From an uncultured Dyadobacter sp. (lineage in GTDB: Bacteria; Bacteroidota; Bacteroidia; Cytophagales; Spirosomataceae), in NCBI RefSeq assembly GCF_946482605.1, contig NZ_CAMLSE010000027.1:1-64000 (forward strand): a DNA stretch of 64,000 nt, written 5' to 3'. Under the pieces are notes generated by a model. The model was not told where the DNA came from. It was given only the letters and a program-made list of their open reading frames with translations, and made no database searches. The translations under genes and the position numbers were made by a program. Positions 27,068 through 34,503 of the stretch are shown in pieces (the first letter of the stretch is position 1; the number at the start of each line of letters is the position of its first letter).

Positions 27068-27772
27068 TTAACCCTTTACAGCCATCACCTGACTGCCCGA
27101 AAGAATACCGATCACCTCAGCAATGTTATCGATGACGTGCGTGGGTTTGTATGGCAACAGCTCTTCGCGGGTAAATGCCCCGGTTGTAACACCGATTACA
27201 TATTTACATCCTGCATTAATCCCTTCATTGATATCCACCTCGGTGTCGCCCACTTTCGCAATCACGTCGCCGGAAGCTATACCCAATGCGGCCATGATCT
27301 TCCTGATCATATCCGGATAGGGGCGCCCATGAGGCACCTCATCACTCGCCACGAGGTAATCGATCTTATCTTCCCAGCCCAAACGACCGACAATCACATC
27401 CGCAATGTCGCGTGAAAAACCGGTATTCAATGCAATTTTGACATGATCCGCACGAAGTGCAGCAAAAGTCTCCTCCACATTCGGCAATGGGGCAATCTCG
27501 GTGGTCGTTTGGTAAAAAGCGATCATACCGCTTACGAAATGCGTGTGAATCTTCGCCACCAGCTCCGGGGTGATCTTGGATGGATCAGCCTCGAACACTT
27601 CCAGCATCATTTTAATGGCCAGGGGCTTCTCATACCCCATTAGAGGATTCACATCCTCAATGGCGATATCATACCCTTCTGACCGCATGGCTTGCTGAAA
27701 AGCGATTCCCACAAAATTTTTGTCACGGACAGTCGTACCCGCCATATCGAAAACAACCAGTTCTATCGACAT
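27068..27772 (-). CDS. Phosphonatase-like HAD hydrolase (PhnX-like, TIGR03351)
   Basis: A 234-residue haloacid-dehalogenase hydrolase. Motif I is VFDMAGTTV with the nucleophile Asp 9 and the acid/base replaced by Ala, the DxAGT form of phosphonoacetaldehyde hydrolases. The cap domain keeps MGYEKPLAI, where the Lys matches the Schiff-base Lys region of PhnX. Motif II is IALNTGFS and motifs III/IV are HGRPYPDMI and KVGDTEVDINEG. It should split the C-P bond of phosphonoacetaldehyde or a close relative into aldehyde and phosphate. It is the first gene of the five-gene run. The operator-like palindrome lies about 200 bp upstream. Confidence 0.88.
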   Translation of the reverse strand: MSIELVVFDMAGTTVRDKNFVGIAFQQAMRSEGYDIAIEDVNPLMGYEKPLAIKMMLEVFEADPSKITPELVAKIHTHFVSGMIAFYQTTTEIAPLPNVEETFAALRADHVKIALNTGFSRDIADVIVGRLGWEDKIDYLVASDEVPHGRPYPDMIRKIMAALGIASGDVIAKVGDTEVDINEGINAGCKYVIGVTTGAFTREELLPYKPTHVIDNIAEVIGILSGSQVMAVKG

Positions 27773-27969
27773 CTTACACTTATAAAATTGGTGAACTAAT
27801 ACTGAACTCCTAACCCAATGCCACGCCAGCTTGCTGGTTCAAATTTGTTAAGCCAAATTAAACATTCAGGTTGTTTATCAATAAATCTGCTTTTGATTTA
27901 CAGCTTAAAAATATTGACAAATCAGTGAAGTCACAAATAAAAGTTAACTTATATTTAAATTCATGGACA

Positions 27970-27998
27970 CAAAAGTATCTACCGCTACAAAAGTAGCG
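27970..27998 (-). promoter_or_regulatory. Putative promoter and operator of the phosphonate operon
   Basis: Two minus-strand TACTTTTG elements (complement of 27970-27977 and 27988-27995) match TAnnTTTG. The second overlaps a palindrome CGCTAC-AAAA-GTAGCG (27983-27998, 6-bp perfect arms). An imperfect copy lies in front of the XRE-cupin gene. The leader to the hydrolase start would be near 200 nt. The rest of the 295-bp interval is AT-rich and I see no other gene in it. Confidence 0.5.
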
Positions 27999-28067
27999 CG
28001 TAAACTCCTGTTAAAAGTTAAGCTAATGTTAATTAATATTTAACTTGAAGAATCCACAAGAATGGGA

Positions 28068-28646
28068 CTACTGCGCCTCGTTGAAGAAGTAAATGACCAG
28101 AAGCAACGCCTCGTCACAATCGCTGCATTTGAGATTATGCAGTTCGTTGGCATCAAAAAACATTGAATCACCCTGGTTAAGGACATATTTGTTCTTCCCG
28201 ACCGTATATTCCACAGCCCCATCCAGGACATACTTGAATTCAAAAGCATTGGTACGGACCATCGGCCTGCGGGCGTCCTTTTCCAACCTGAGCAGCACGA
28301 CATCGATATGATTGTCCTTAAACTGCTTGCTGAATATCCGGTGATAGAAAAACCCTTTCGCATTCTCCTTTGTAAATGGCTGATACTCTTCCTTTCTGCG
28401 GATGAGCACATTCTCACCGGGTGCGGTGGAAATGATGTCCTTGAAAAACACATTGAGGTCGATATCCAACGCCTTGATCAGCCCGAGCATCACCGGCAAC
28501 GAGGGGATGGTCCGGCTGTTTTCGATCTGCGACACCAGGCTTTTAGTCACCCCGGCTTCGTCGGCGATTTCCTGAAGGGTGACTCCCTTACCTTTTCTGA
28601 TTTCCTTTAATTTGTTGCTGATCTGGAAAAGAATGTCTTCCTGCAT
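28068..28646 (-). CDS. XRE-family regulator with cupin domain
   Basis: A 192-residue one-component regulator. The N-terminal helix-turn-helix of the XRE/Cro type is clear (LKEIRKGKGVTLQEIADEAG, then VTKSLVSQIEN). The C-terminal half (about 105-185) is a cupin 2 barrel with FEFKYVLDGAVEYTVG, YVLNQGDSMFFDANELH and NLKCSDCDEALL. The usual metal-binding His residues are only partly kept, so the barrel may bind a ligand instead. It lies directly upstream of and in the same direction as the phosphonate-type genes. Control of that operon and of itself is inferred from position and from shared palindromes. Confidence 0.87.
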   Translation of the reverse strand: MQEDILFQISNKLKEIRKGKGVTLQEIADEAGVTKSLVSQIENSRTIPSLPVMLGLIKALDIDLNVFFKDIISTAPGENVLIRRKEEYQPFTKENAKGFFYHRIFSKQFKDNHIDVVLLRLEKDARRPMVRTNAFEFKYVLDGAVEYTVGKNKYVLNQGDSMFFDANELHNLKCSDCDEALLLVIYFFNEAQ

Positions 28647-28688
28647 GTTCTTGACAGTAAAATGGCGGCTACCGTTCGTTTGAATCCA

Positions 28689-28699
28689 GCTACAAAGTA
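28689..28699 (-). promoter_or_regulatory. Imperfect copy of the operator-like motif
   Basis: GCTACAAAGTA about 43-53 bp upstream of the XRE-cupin start resembles the perfect palindrome at 27983-27998 (GCTACAAAAGTAGC), with a 3-nt instead of 4-nt centre and a degenerate right arm. It is consistent with autoregulation, but it is short enough to be chance. Confidence 0.35.
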
Positions 28700-28802
28700 A
28701 ATCCTAATTTTGATCCCACAATATAAAATCTCCCGGTTGCGGCTGCCGGGAGATTTAAAATAAATAAGAATACAATGATCAGGAATAGAATGTGTAACGG
28801 CG

Positions 28803-29603
28803 TCAGGCAGGATGCCCTGTCACAGGATAATGACTCAGACCGTCCCTTACCCCTTTCAAAATGTCTTCCATCTTCAGATAGGCGGCCTTTTGTACATTCG
28901 GTCCAAAACTTACGCGCGACACGCCCAGGCGCTGAAGTACGTCGAGATCAGGCGCCCCTGCACGTGCAAGAATGTTTACCGGCACCTTCAATGCGGCCAC
29001 CAGGGTCGAGATCGACTCCTCCTCCCGGACGAAGATAGGATATACCGAATCGGCGCCCGCCTCCACATATGCGCGCCCGCGCTCGATCGCCAGCGCAAGC
29101 TTCTGCGATTCCGGGAGATCCGTCGATACCAGAAATACGTCTGTCCTGGCATTGATAAAAAGTCTCGTGTTTTCACGCTCCGCCGTTTTGACGATCAGCT
29201 TTATTTGCTCCACCTGCTCCTCAACCGGCACCAGCTCCCGCGAACGAACGTCACTGTCTTCGAAATTGATCCCGGCAACTCCCGCGGCAATCAGGCGGCG
29301 GATATTGGCTTTGAATGTCTCACGGTCGGCAGCATAGCCGGTTTCAATATCCACGGTAACCGGTACACTCACCGATTTCACGATTTGAGAGACGATCGTG
29401 AGCAGGAATTCAAAGGGAATATGTTCTCCATCCTCGTACCCATGCGCCCGCGCAATGGCTGCACTCGCAGTAGCTACGGCAGGGTAACCCAAATCTTCCA
29501 GCATCAATGCACCCGCAGCGTCCCAGATATTGGGAAGTATCAGCATTTGACCGCTATGGTGTAGTTTTTTGAGCAAATCGGCCTTTTCCGACTGTGTGCT
29601 CAT
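28803..29603 (-). CDS. ICL/PEP-mutase superfamily protein
   Basis: A 266-residue TIM-barrel enzyme of the isocitrate lyase/phosphoenolpyruvate mutase superfamily. It shows LPNIWDAAGALMLEDLGYPA, VATASAAIARAHGY, metal-site VTVDIETGYA, AGINFEDSD and LFINARTDVFL. The gating loop reads FEDSDVRSRELVPVEEQ. It lacks the Lys of true PEP mutase (EDK) and the Cys of isocitrate or methylisocitrate lyase (KxCGH), so neither of those reactions is supported. Oxaloacetate or phosphonopyruvate-type cleavage remains possible. I use the ATG at 29603, 13 bp after the upstream gene. The same gene pair, this and a CMD-like protein, is common in bacteria. Confidence 0.82.
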   Translation of the reverse strand: MSTQSEKADLLKKLHHSGQMLILPNIWDAAGALMLEDLGYPAVATASAAIARAHGYEDGEHIPFEFLLTIVSQIVKSVSVPVTVDIETGYAADRETFKANIRRLIAAGVAGINFEDSDVRSRELVPVEEQVEQIKLIVKTAERENTRLFINARTDVFLVSTDLPESQKLALAIERGRAYVEAGADSVYPIFVREEESISTLVAALKVPVNILARAGAPDLDVLQRLGVSRVSFGPNVQKAAYLKMEDILKGVRDGLSHYPVTGHPA

Positions 29604-29616
29604 CCGGATAGGGCGA

Positions 29617-30075
29617 CTATTGAACATGAGCGGGCGATTCGTTAACGGCAACCTGGTCGGTGATCAGAATGCGGTTCCAGGCGCTGATCGCGACCACGCC
29701 CATTACCACAGCCTTGGTATACTCTTCCCCCAACAGCTCCACCGCGCGGCTATAAACAGCGTCGCTCACCCCATGATCAGCGATCAGCGTCACCTCCTCG
29801 GTAAGCGCCAGAATGGCCTTTTCTTCCTCGCTGTAAATATTTGCCTCACGCCAGGCGCTTAACATATATATGCGTTGCTCGCTCACGCCCAACTCGCGAG
29901 CCTGGCGGGCATGCATATCCAGACAAAAGCCGCAGCCGTTGATCTGGGAAGCACGGATCTTGATCAGCTTATAATGCACTTTGTCGAGACCCGTCGAGGA
30001 AACGTACTTTTCAAGTTCGCGGACGGCAGCAAATGCCTGCGGCGAGATTTCACTGGTTGGTTTGCGGTGGGACAT
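29617..30075 (-). CDS. Carboxymuconolactone decarboxylase-like / AhpD-type protein
   Basis: A 152-residue all-helical protein of the CMD/AhpD family. The redox or general-base site is INGCGFCLDMHARQARELG, with the CxxC (Cys-Gly-Phe-Cys) followed by His, the AhpD core pattern. Family members reduce peroxiredoxin or act as decarboxylases, and the CxxC points to the alkylhydroperoxidase-type group. The gene is divergent from an AraC regulator and upstream of the ICL/PEPM-like gene by 13 bp, so these form a short operon. Either the ATG at 30075 or that at 30081 could start it. Short repeats of AATGGGTG type lie just upstream (about 30087-30112). Confidence 0.85.
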   Translation of the reverse strand: MSHRKPTSEISPQAFAAVRELEKYVSSTGLDKVHYKLIKIRASQINGCGFCLDMHARQARELGVSEQRIYMLSAWREANIYSEEEKAILALTEEVTLIADHGVSDAVYSRAVELLGEEYTKAVVMGVVAISAWNRILITDQVAVNESPAHVQ

Positions 30076-30290
30076 GATCAATTTTTAATGGGTGAATGGG
30101 TCAATGGGTGGATTCGCTCACTCAAAATTAAATCCACCACCGGCTACTTGCGTGATCCATTTTCAAACGTTTTGGATAGTCCAATTACGCGGATTGACAG
30201 GACGTACTTCGAAATTAAAAAGTGATTAATTCCATCGTTACAGAAACTTTTGCAGCGACTTCTGTTATTTGAATTTTATAATATTGCAAC

Positions 30291-31199
30291 ATGAATCAGA
30301 CCGAATCTATACAGGAATTTTACCGCCGCATACCACAGGCCAATGCGACCGGTCTTTCGCTCAACAACGCCGGCATCGGACATTTCAATGTTTTTGAAAG
30401 AAACTCGTGCTATAAAAAGACGCCGTATAGCCGCCGCGACTTCTACAAAGTGTCCTTTATCATAGGCACCGGCAGGCTGCATTATGCTGACAAATGGATT
30501 GAAATTGACCGCCCCGCCCTGCTCTTTTCCAATCCGATGGTGCCCTATTCGTGGGAAGCGGTTTCTGATTCGCAGCTGGGCTGGTTCGCATTGTTCACCG
30601 AAACCTTCGTACATCCGGCTGAGCGCAAGGATTTTTTGCAGGATTCTCCGCTGTTCAAAATAGGAGGCAATCCCGTATTTTTCCTCAATGATCAGCAACA
30701 GAAAGAATTGGCCGTCATTTTCGGAAAGATGATGATTGAAATCGAGTCGGACTATCCGCATAAGTACGATATGCTGCGGAATTACCTGCACCTGATCATC
30801 CATGAGGCCATGAAAATACAGCCGGCCGAAACATTTGAAAGGCAGACCAATGCGTCCAGTCGCATTACCTCACTGTTCATCGAACTGCTCGAACGGCAAT
30901 TTCCGATCGACACGCCCGAGAACGCATTGAAACTAAGAACTGCCAATGATTACGCTCAAAGCCTTTCCGTTCATGCCAACCACCTGAACCGCTCTGTGAA
31001 GGAAGTGACGGGCAAGACCACCACGGAACACATTTCGGCCCGCATTACCCGCGAAGCGCAGGCATTGCTTAACCATACGAACTGGAATGTGTCCGAAATC
31101 GCTTACAGTCTGGGCTTTGAATACCCCGCCTATTTCAATATTTTCTTTAAAAAACAGACTGGCCTCACCCCGGGCCACGTGCGCGGCAGGGCTGTGTGA
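30291..31199 (+). CDS. AraC-family transcriptional regulator
   Basis: A 302-residue regulator with a C-terminal AraC/XylS DNA-binding domain (about 200-298). The first helix-turn-helix is in YAQSLSVHANHLNRSVKEVT and the second is NWNVSEIAYSLGFEYPAYFN, followed by FKKQTGLTPGHVRGR. The N-terminal part (about 20-150) looks like a cupin-type arm domain (RLHYADKWIEIDRPALLFSN). It is divergent from the CMD-like/ICL-like pair and upstream of the aldo/keto reductase, so it may control either. Its ligand is unknown. Confidence 0.88.
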   Translation: MNQTESIQEFYRRIPQANATGLSLNNAGIGHFNVFERNSCYKKTPYSRRDFYKVSFIIGTGRLHYADKWIEIDRPALLFSNPMVPYSWEAVSDSQLGWFALFTETFVHPAERKDFLQDSPLFKIGGNPVFFLNDQQQKELAVIFGKMMIEIESDYPHKYDMLRNYLHLIIHEAMKIQPAETFERQTNASSRITSLFIELLERQFPIDTPENALKLRTANDYAQSLSVHANHLNRSVKEVTGKTTTEHISARITREAQALLNHTNWNVSEIAYSLGFEYPAYFNIFFKKQTGLTPGHVRGRAV

Positions 31200-31251
31200 T
31201 TTTTATAAAGATCTGTTTGAAAATTATAAAATCCCGGAATACCCTTCCCGG

Positions 31252-31259
31252 TACATTTG
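31252..31259 (+). promoter_or_regulatory. -7 promoter element for the aldo/keto reductase
   Basis: TACATTTG matches TAnnTTTG and lies 75 bp upstream of the start codon of the reductase, in the gap after the AraC gene. No clear -33 element is seen. Confidence 0.4.
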
Positions 31260-31334
31260 TAATGTCAGTTGACAGGATTAATCATCACCCTTGCTTTAAT
31301 GCCTATGGCTTAAAGCATACAGCCAAAAAAAGAC

Positions 31335-32336
31335 ATGCAATACAGAAGCCTTGGAAAAACAGATGAAAAATTATCAGCCATTGGATTAGGCTGCATGGGT
31401 ATGAGCTTTGCGTACGGCCCAACCGATGATGCCGAAAGCATTGCCACCCTGCACCGCGCACTCGACCTGGGGATCAATTTCTGGGATACTGCCGATATGT
31501 ATGCCAATGGGGAGAATGAAAAACTGATCGCCAAAGTGCTCGTTCCGAACCGGGACAAGGTATTCATCGCGACAAAATTCGGATTCCGCTATGGTGAGTC
31601 CAACCACGCGCCACGCAACTCGGCCGGTGCCTGGTTCGACGGTTCTCCTGCCTGGATGAGAACTGCCGTTGAGGACAGCCTGAAAAGGCTTCAGATCGAC
31701 ACCATCGACCTGTACTATGCCCACCGCGTGGACCCGAATGTGCCCGTAGAAGAAATGGTAGGAGCCATGGCGGAGCTGGTAAAAGAAGGAAAGGTCCGCT
31801 ACCTCGGCCTGAGCGAAGCTTCGGCCGCATCCATCCGCAAAGCACAGGCAGTGCACCCCATTGCAGCACTGCAAAGCGAATACTCGGTCATTACACGTGA
31901 TGTGGAAAACGGCATACTCGGCACCGCCCGTGAGCTCGGTATTTCATTGATTCCCTATTCGCCGTTGGCCAGAGGCCTGGTCACCAATACTTTGGACACG
32001 CAGGCATTAGCCGAAAGCGACTTCCGCCGGACATTACCAAGGTATCAGCAGGAATTTGCGGATAACAATGCAAAACTGGTACAAGGATTTGCCGATATCG
32101 CTGCGGACCATCAATGCACACCCGCCCAGCTCGCACTGGCATGGGTGCTTGCACAAGGCGAAGACATTATCCCGATCCCGGGCACCAAAAAGCGGAAGTA
32201 CCTGGATGAAAATGCAGGCGCCACTACCGTCAGCCTCTCGGCCGGGACACTTCAAACCATCGATGAGCTGGTGAAACGTTACCCCAATACCGGCGAACGT
32301 TACAGCGAAGGCGCTATGAAAATGGTGAACCATTGA
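31335..32336 (+). CDS. Aldo/keto reductase
   Basis: A 333-residue NADPH-dependent aldo/keto reductase. It has [20 protein letters not shown] with the catalytic Asp and Tyr, [13 protein letters not shown] with the catalytic Lys, and [18 protein letters not shown] with the active-site His. The C-terminal cofactor loop is [20 protein letters not shown]. The family reduces carbonyl compounds, commonly as a detoxification enzyme. It follows the AraC gene and has its own promoter element. A hairpin marks the end of the gene. Confidence 0.92.
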   Translation: MQYRSLGKTDEKLSAIGLGCMGMSFAYGPTDDAESIATLHRALDLGINFWDTADMYANGENEKLIAKVLVPNRDKVFIATKFGFRYGESNHAPRNSAGAWFDGSPAWMRTAVEDSLKRLQIDTIDLYYAHRVDPNVPVEEMVGAMAELVKEGKVRYLGLSEASAASIRKAQAVHPIAALQSEYSVITRDVENGILGTARELGISLIPYSPLARGLVTNTLDTQALAESDFRRTLPRYQQEFADNNAKLVQGFADIAADHQCTPAQLALAWVLAQGEDIIPIPGTKKRKYLDENAGATTVSLSAGTLQTIDELVKRYPNTGERYSEGAMKMVNH

Positions 32337-32344
32337 GGAGCATC

Positions 32345-32373
32345 CGTCTTGCCGGCCACCCGCCGGCAAGACG
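32345..32373 (+). terminator. Strong hairpin after the aldo/keto reductase
   Basis: A perfect 12-bp stem (CGTCTTGCCGGC at 32345-32356 pairing with 32362-32373) with a 5-nt loop begins 8 bp after the stop. No T-run follows, so it may act as an mRNA-end stabiliser or a weak terminator. Confidence 0.5.
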
Positions 32374-32496
32374 TTGATCAAAATAAAATATTGAAATTCC
32401 TCTCATTTATATCAAATAATCAACCAAGTACAAAAAAGTACAGTTTTTAATATTGCATTTTCACGAAATCACAATCAGACGGTTGGTAAATTATTT

Positions 32497-32504
32497 TATA
32501 TTTG
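32497..32504 (+). promoter_or_regulatory. -7 promoter element of the sigma/FecR/SusCD locus
   Basis: TATATTTG matches TAnnTTTG and lies 41 bp upstream of the chosen sigma factor ATG (32545), in an AT-rich region. The -33 part is not clear. Confidence 0.5.
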
Positions 32505-32544
32505 GTAACAGAATACCTTGTTCCTAAACCAGCCTGACTACCTG

Positions 32545-33105
32545 ATGAACCACTTCCGCCACGTTTCCGATGATGAGCTGACCGCTTTGATGAAGGAAGG
32601 AGAGGAAGGTGCATTCGATGAGATCTATCACCGTTACTGGGACAAACTCTACTATACCGCTCACCGCATGGTGAAATCGGCGGCGGTAGCGGAGGAAATT
32701 ACGCAGGACACCTTCATGCTTTTTTGGATCAAGCGCGGGCAGCTGGAAATTCAGGCATTGAAACCTTACCTGGCGGCCATGCTTCGGTATGAGGTGTACC
32801 GGTATCTCGCCAAATCGAAACAGGCTCACGAAATGGAAGAATCGATCCGGCATGAAACCACGCCGTCGGTATCGATGGAACAGGAGATCGAAAATCGGCT
32901 GTTACTGGAAATCATCACCAACCTTACCAATCGCCTGCCCGAAAAATGCCGGCTTGTTTTTCAATACAATAAATTACAGGACCGCTCCTTACCCGACATC
33001 TGCGAAGAACTACAGATATCCCCCAAAACCGCCGAAGCGCATCTCACAAAAGCATTAAAAATCGTAAGAGCCAGTTTAAGCGCAGTGGTGCAGATGTTGT
33101 TGTAG
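32545..33105 (+). CDS. ECF sigma-70 factor (Bacteroidota SusCD type)
   Basis: A 186-residue extracytoplasmic-function sigma factor. Region 2 is visible in GAFDEIYHRYWDKLYYTAHR, AEEITQDTFMLFWIKRGQL and LKPYLAAMLRYEVYRYLA. Region 4 is LPEKCRLVFQYNKLQDRSLP, then ICEELQISPKTAEAHLTKAL. I take the ATG 32545 (MNHFRHVSDDEL) rather than the TTG nine codons upstream. It should be held by the FecR anti-sigma encoded next and released by a signal from the SusC-type receptor, switching on this locus. About 200 bp of repeats lie between it and the FecR gene. Confidence 0.9.
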   Translation: MNHFRHVSDDELTALMKEGEEGAFDEIYHRYWDKLYYTAHRMVKSAAVAEEITQDTFMLFWIKRGQLEIQALKPYLAAMLRYEVYRYLAKSKQAHEMEESIRHETTPSVSMEQEIENRLLLEIITNLTNRLPEKCRLVFQYNKLQDRSLPDICEELQISPKTAEAHLTKALKIVRASLSAVVQMLL

Positions 33106-33108
33106 CGG

Positions 33109-33300
33109 CGGTCGGCGGTCGGCTTTCGGCCATCGGCTGTCGGCTGTCGGCTGTCGGCTGTCGGCTGTCGGCTATCAAACTTTGGCTGCCGACTTTCGGT
33201 TCTTTATGTGACGCATGGCTCGACTTATCTGCGCCGGCAATAAAACTGCCTTGATAAACTGCCGAAAGCCGATTGCCGACTGCCGAAGTTTTTCCTCCCC
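33109..33300. repeat. Heptamer repeat cluster with inverted flank
   Basis: Five perfect and one imperfect copies of CGGCTGT run from 33134 to 33175, preceded by related CGGCGGT/CGGCTTT units. On the right (about 33259-33288) the complementary form CCGAAAGCCGATTGCCGACT and similar units appear, making an inverted arrangement. The stretch between the sigma and FecR genes holds no credible ORF. Confidence 0.75.
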
Positions 33301-33362
33301 CCACTAAGGGTTATTCTCCTCCAATCTCCTCTATGTGCTGCAAAGGGATAATCCGCTTTGCG

Positions 33363-34337
33363 ATGACACAGGAATACATCAGACTGCTGGCCAGGAAATT
33401 CTTCGAGGGAACCGCTTCGGAGGAGGAAAAAAAGATATTGCATGAGTGGTATGACCGGCTCAATGACGATGCCGGAGCACCCGAAACCGTCGTGACGGCT
33501 ACCCCTGAAAGCTCCCCGGAGATTCGCGACAGAATGCATGCCAATCTCAGAACTTTACAGGAAAGGCAGGATCCGGCCCGGAATTTCGGTTGGGTCCGGC
33601 GATTTGCGACCTGGTCATCGGCGGCCGCGGCGGTGATCGTGATCGGTTTTATGCTCTGGACCAATGAACACAAAACCGCATCGCCGGAAGTCCACGTCGT
33701 TCAGGCGCCTTTGGGAAAAACCATGAAGGTAAACCTCCCCGACGGTTCGCACATCTGGCTCAATGCGGGCTCGACGCTGAGTTACCCACACGCTTTTGCC
33801 GGCAAAACCAGGGAAGTGGTGCTCCGGGAGGGACAGGCTTTCTTCGATATTGTTCACGACACGACCAAACCTTTCGTTGTGCATGCCAAAACACTCGATA
33901 TTACCGTGCTGGGCACTTCATTTGACGTGAAAGCCTATAAGAACGATCAGAACATCAAGGTTACCGTCAAAACAGGCAAGGTAGGCGTACAAGTCCGCGA
34001 CAAACCGGATCAGCCTGCATTGATGCTCCTCCCGGCCGAACAGGCGGTTGTCCCCGAAAAAACGGAGCAAATCCATATCAACGATGTCAGCAAACCGGCC
34101 ATAGCGCCCTGGAAGGACAACCGCATGGTGTTCGAGGATGAGCTGCTGGTGGAAGTGCTCCACGCTTTGGAACGAAAATACAATCAGCACATTGTCGTCG
34201 AAAAACCGGGACTTGCTGCCGAAAAAATATCACTTACCCTTGATAACCAGCCCATGGCGGATGTGCTGAAAGTCCTGGGCTTTTCCAAAAACTTCAATTA
34301 TTCACAATTAAACGACAGTACGATAGTCATCAGATAA
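33363..34337 (+). CDS. FecR-family anti-sigma factor
   Basis: A 324-residue inner-membrane anti-sigma factor. A short cytoplasmic N-terminus (YIRLLARKFFEGTASEEEKK) is followed by one membrane helix (AAAAVIVIGFMLW) and the periplasmic FecR domain. That domain shows DGSHIWLNAGSTLSYPHAF, VVLREGQAFFDI, and LDITVLGTSFDVKAY. A C-terminal DUF4974 domain ends in the STN-like region near LTLDNQPMADVLKVLGFSKN. I take the ATG at 33363, since the upstream in-frame residues come from the repeat region. It should sequester the ECF sigma and read the state of the SusC receptor. Confidence 0.92.
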   Translation: MTQEYIRLLARKFFEGTASEEEKKILHEWYDRLNDDAGAPETVVTATPESSPEIRDRMHANLRTLQERQDPARNFGWVRRFATWSSAAAAVIVIGFMLWTNEHKTASPEVHVVQAPLGKTMKVNLPDGSHIWLNAGSTLSYPHAFAGKTREVVLREGQAFFDIVHDTTKPFVVHAKTLDITVLGTSFDVKAYKNDQNIKVTVKTGKVGVQVRDKPDQPALMLLPAEQAVVPEKTEQIHINDVSKPAIAPWKDNRMVFEDELLVEVLHALERKYNQHIVVEKPGLAAEKISLTLDNQPMADVLKVLGFSKNFNYSQLNDSTIVIR

Positions 34338-34503
34338 GGATCAACGAAAGAAGCGGGCTGGCTTTCCAGGAAGGCTGGTCTGGTGAATACCGGGAACACG
34401 GCGAATGTCCCCGGTATCGGATGTCCCCTGCCAGGCAATGCTTGGAACCATGAATGGCGGGTGGACTCGGTTTAACAGCTTAACCATTAAACATCAGACA
34501 AAT

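Noticed and set aside
27963..28043. A 26-codon plus-strand ORF (MDTKVSTATKVARKLLLKVK...) in the phosphonate promoter region
   Set aside because: It overlaps the palindrome and promoter-like elements, has no visible own promoter, and is short enough to be chance.
28803..29603. PEP mutase (phosphonate biosynthesis) role for the ICL-superfamily protein
   Set aside because: The EDK gating motif is absent, and the window has no phosphonopyruvate decarboxylase, so biosynthesis of phosphonates is not supported.
33134..33175. Heptamer array as a CRISPR array
   Set aside because: The repeats are 7 bp with no spacers and no cas gene is nearby.
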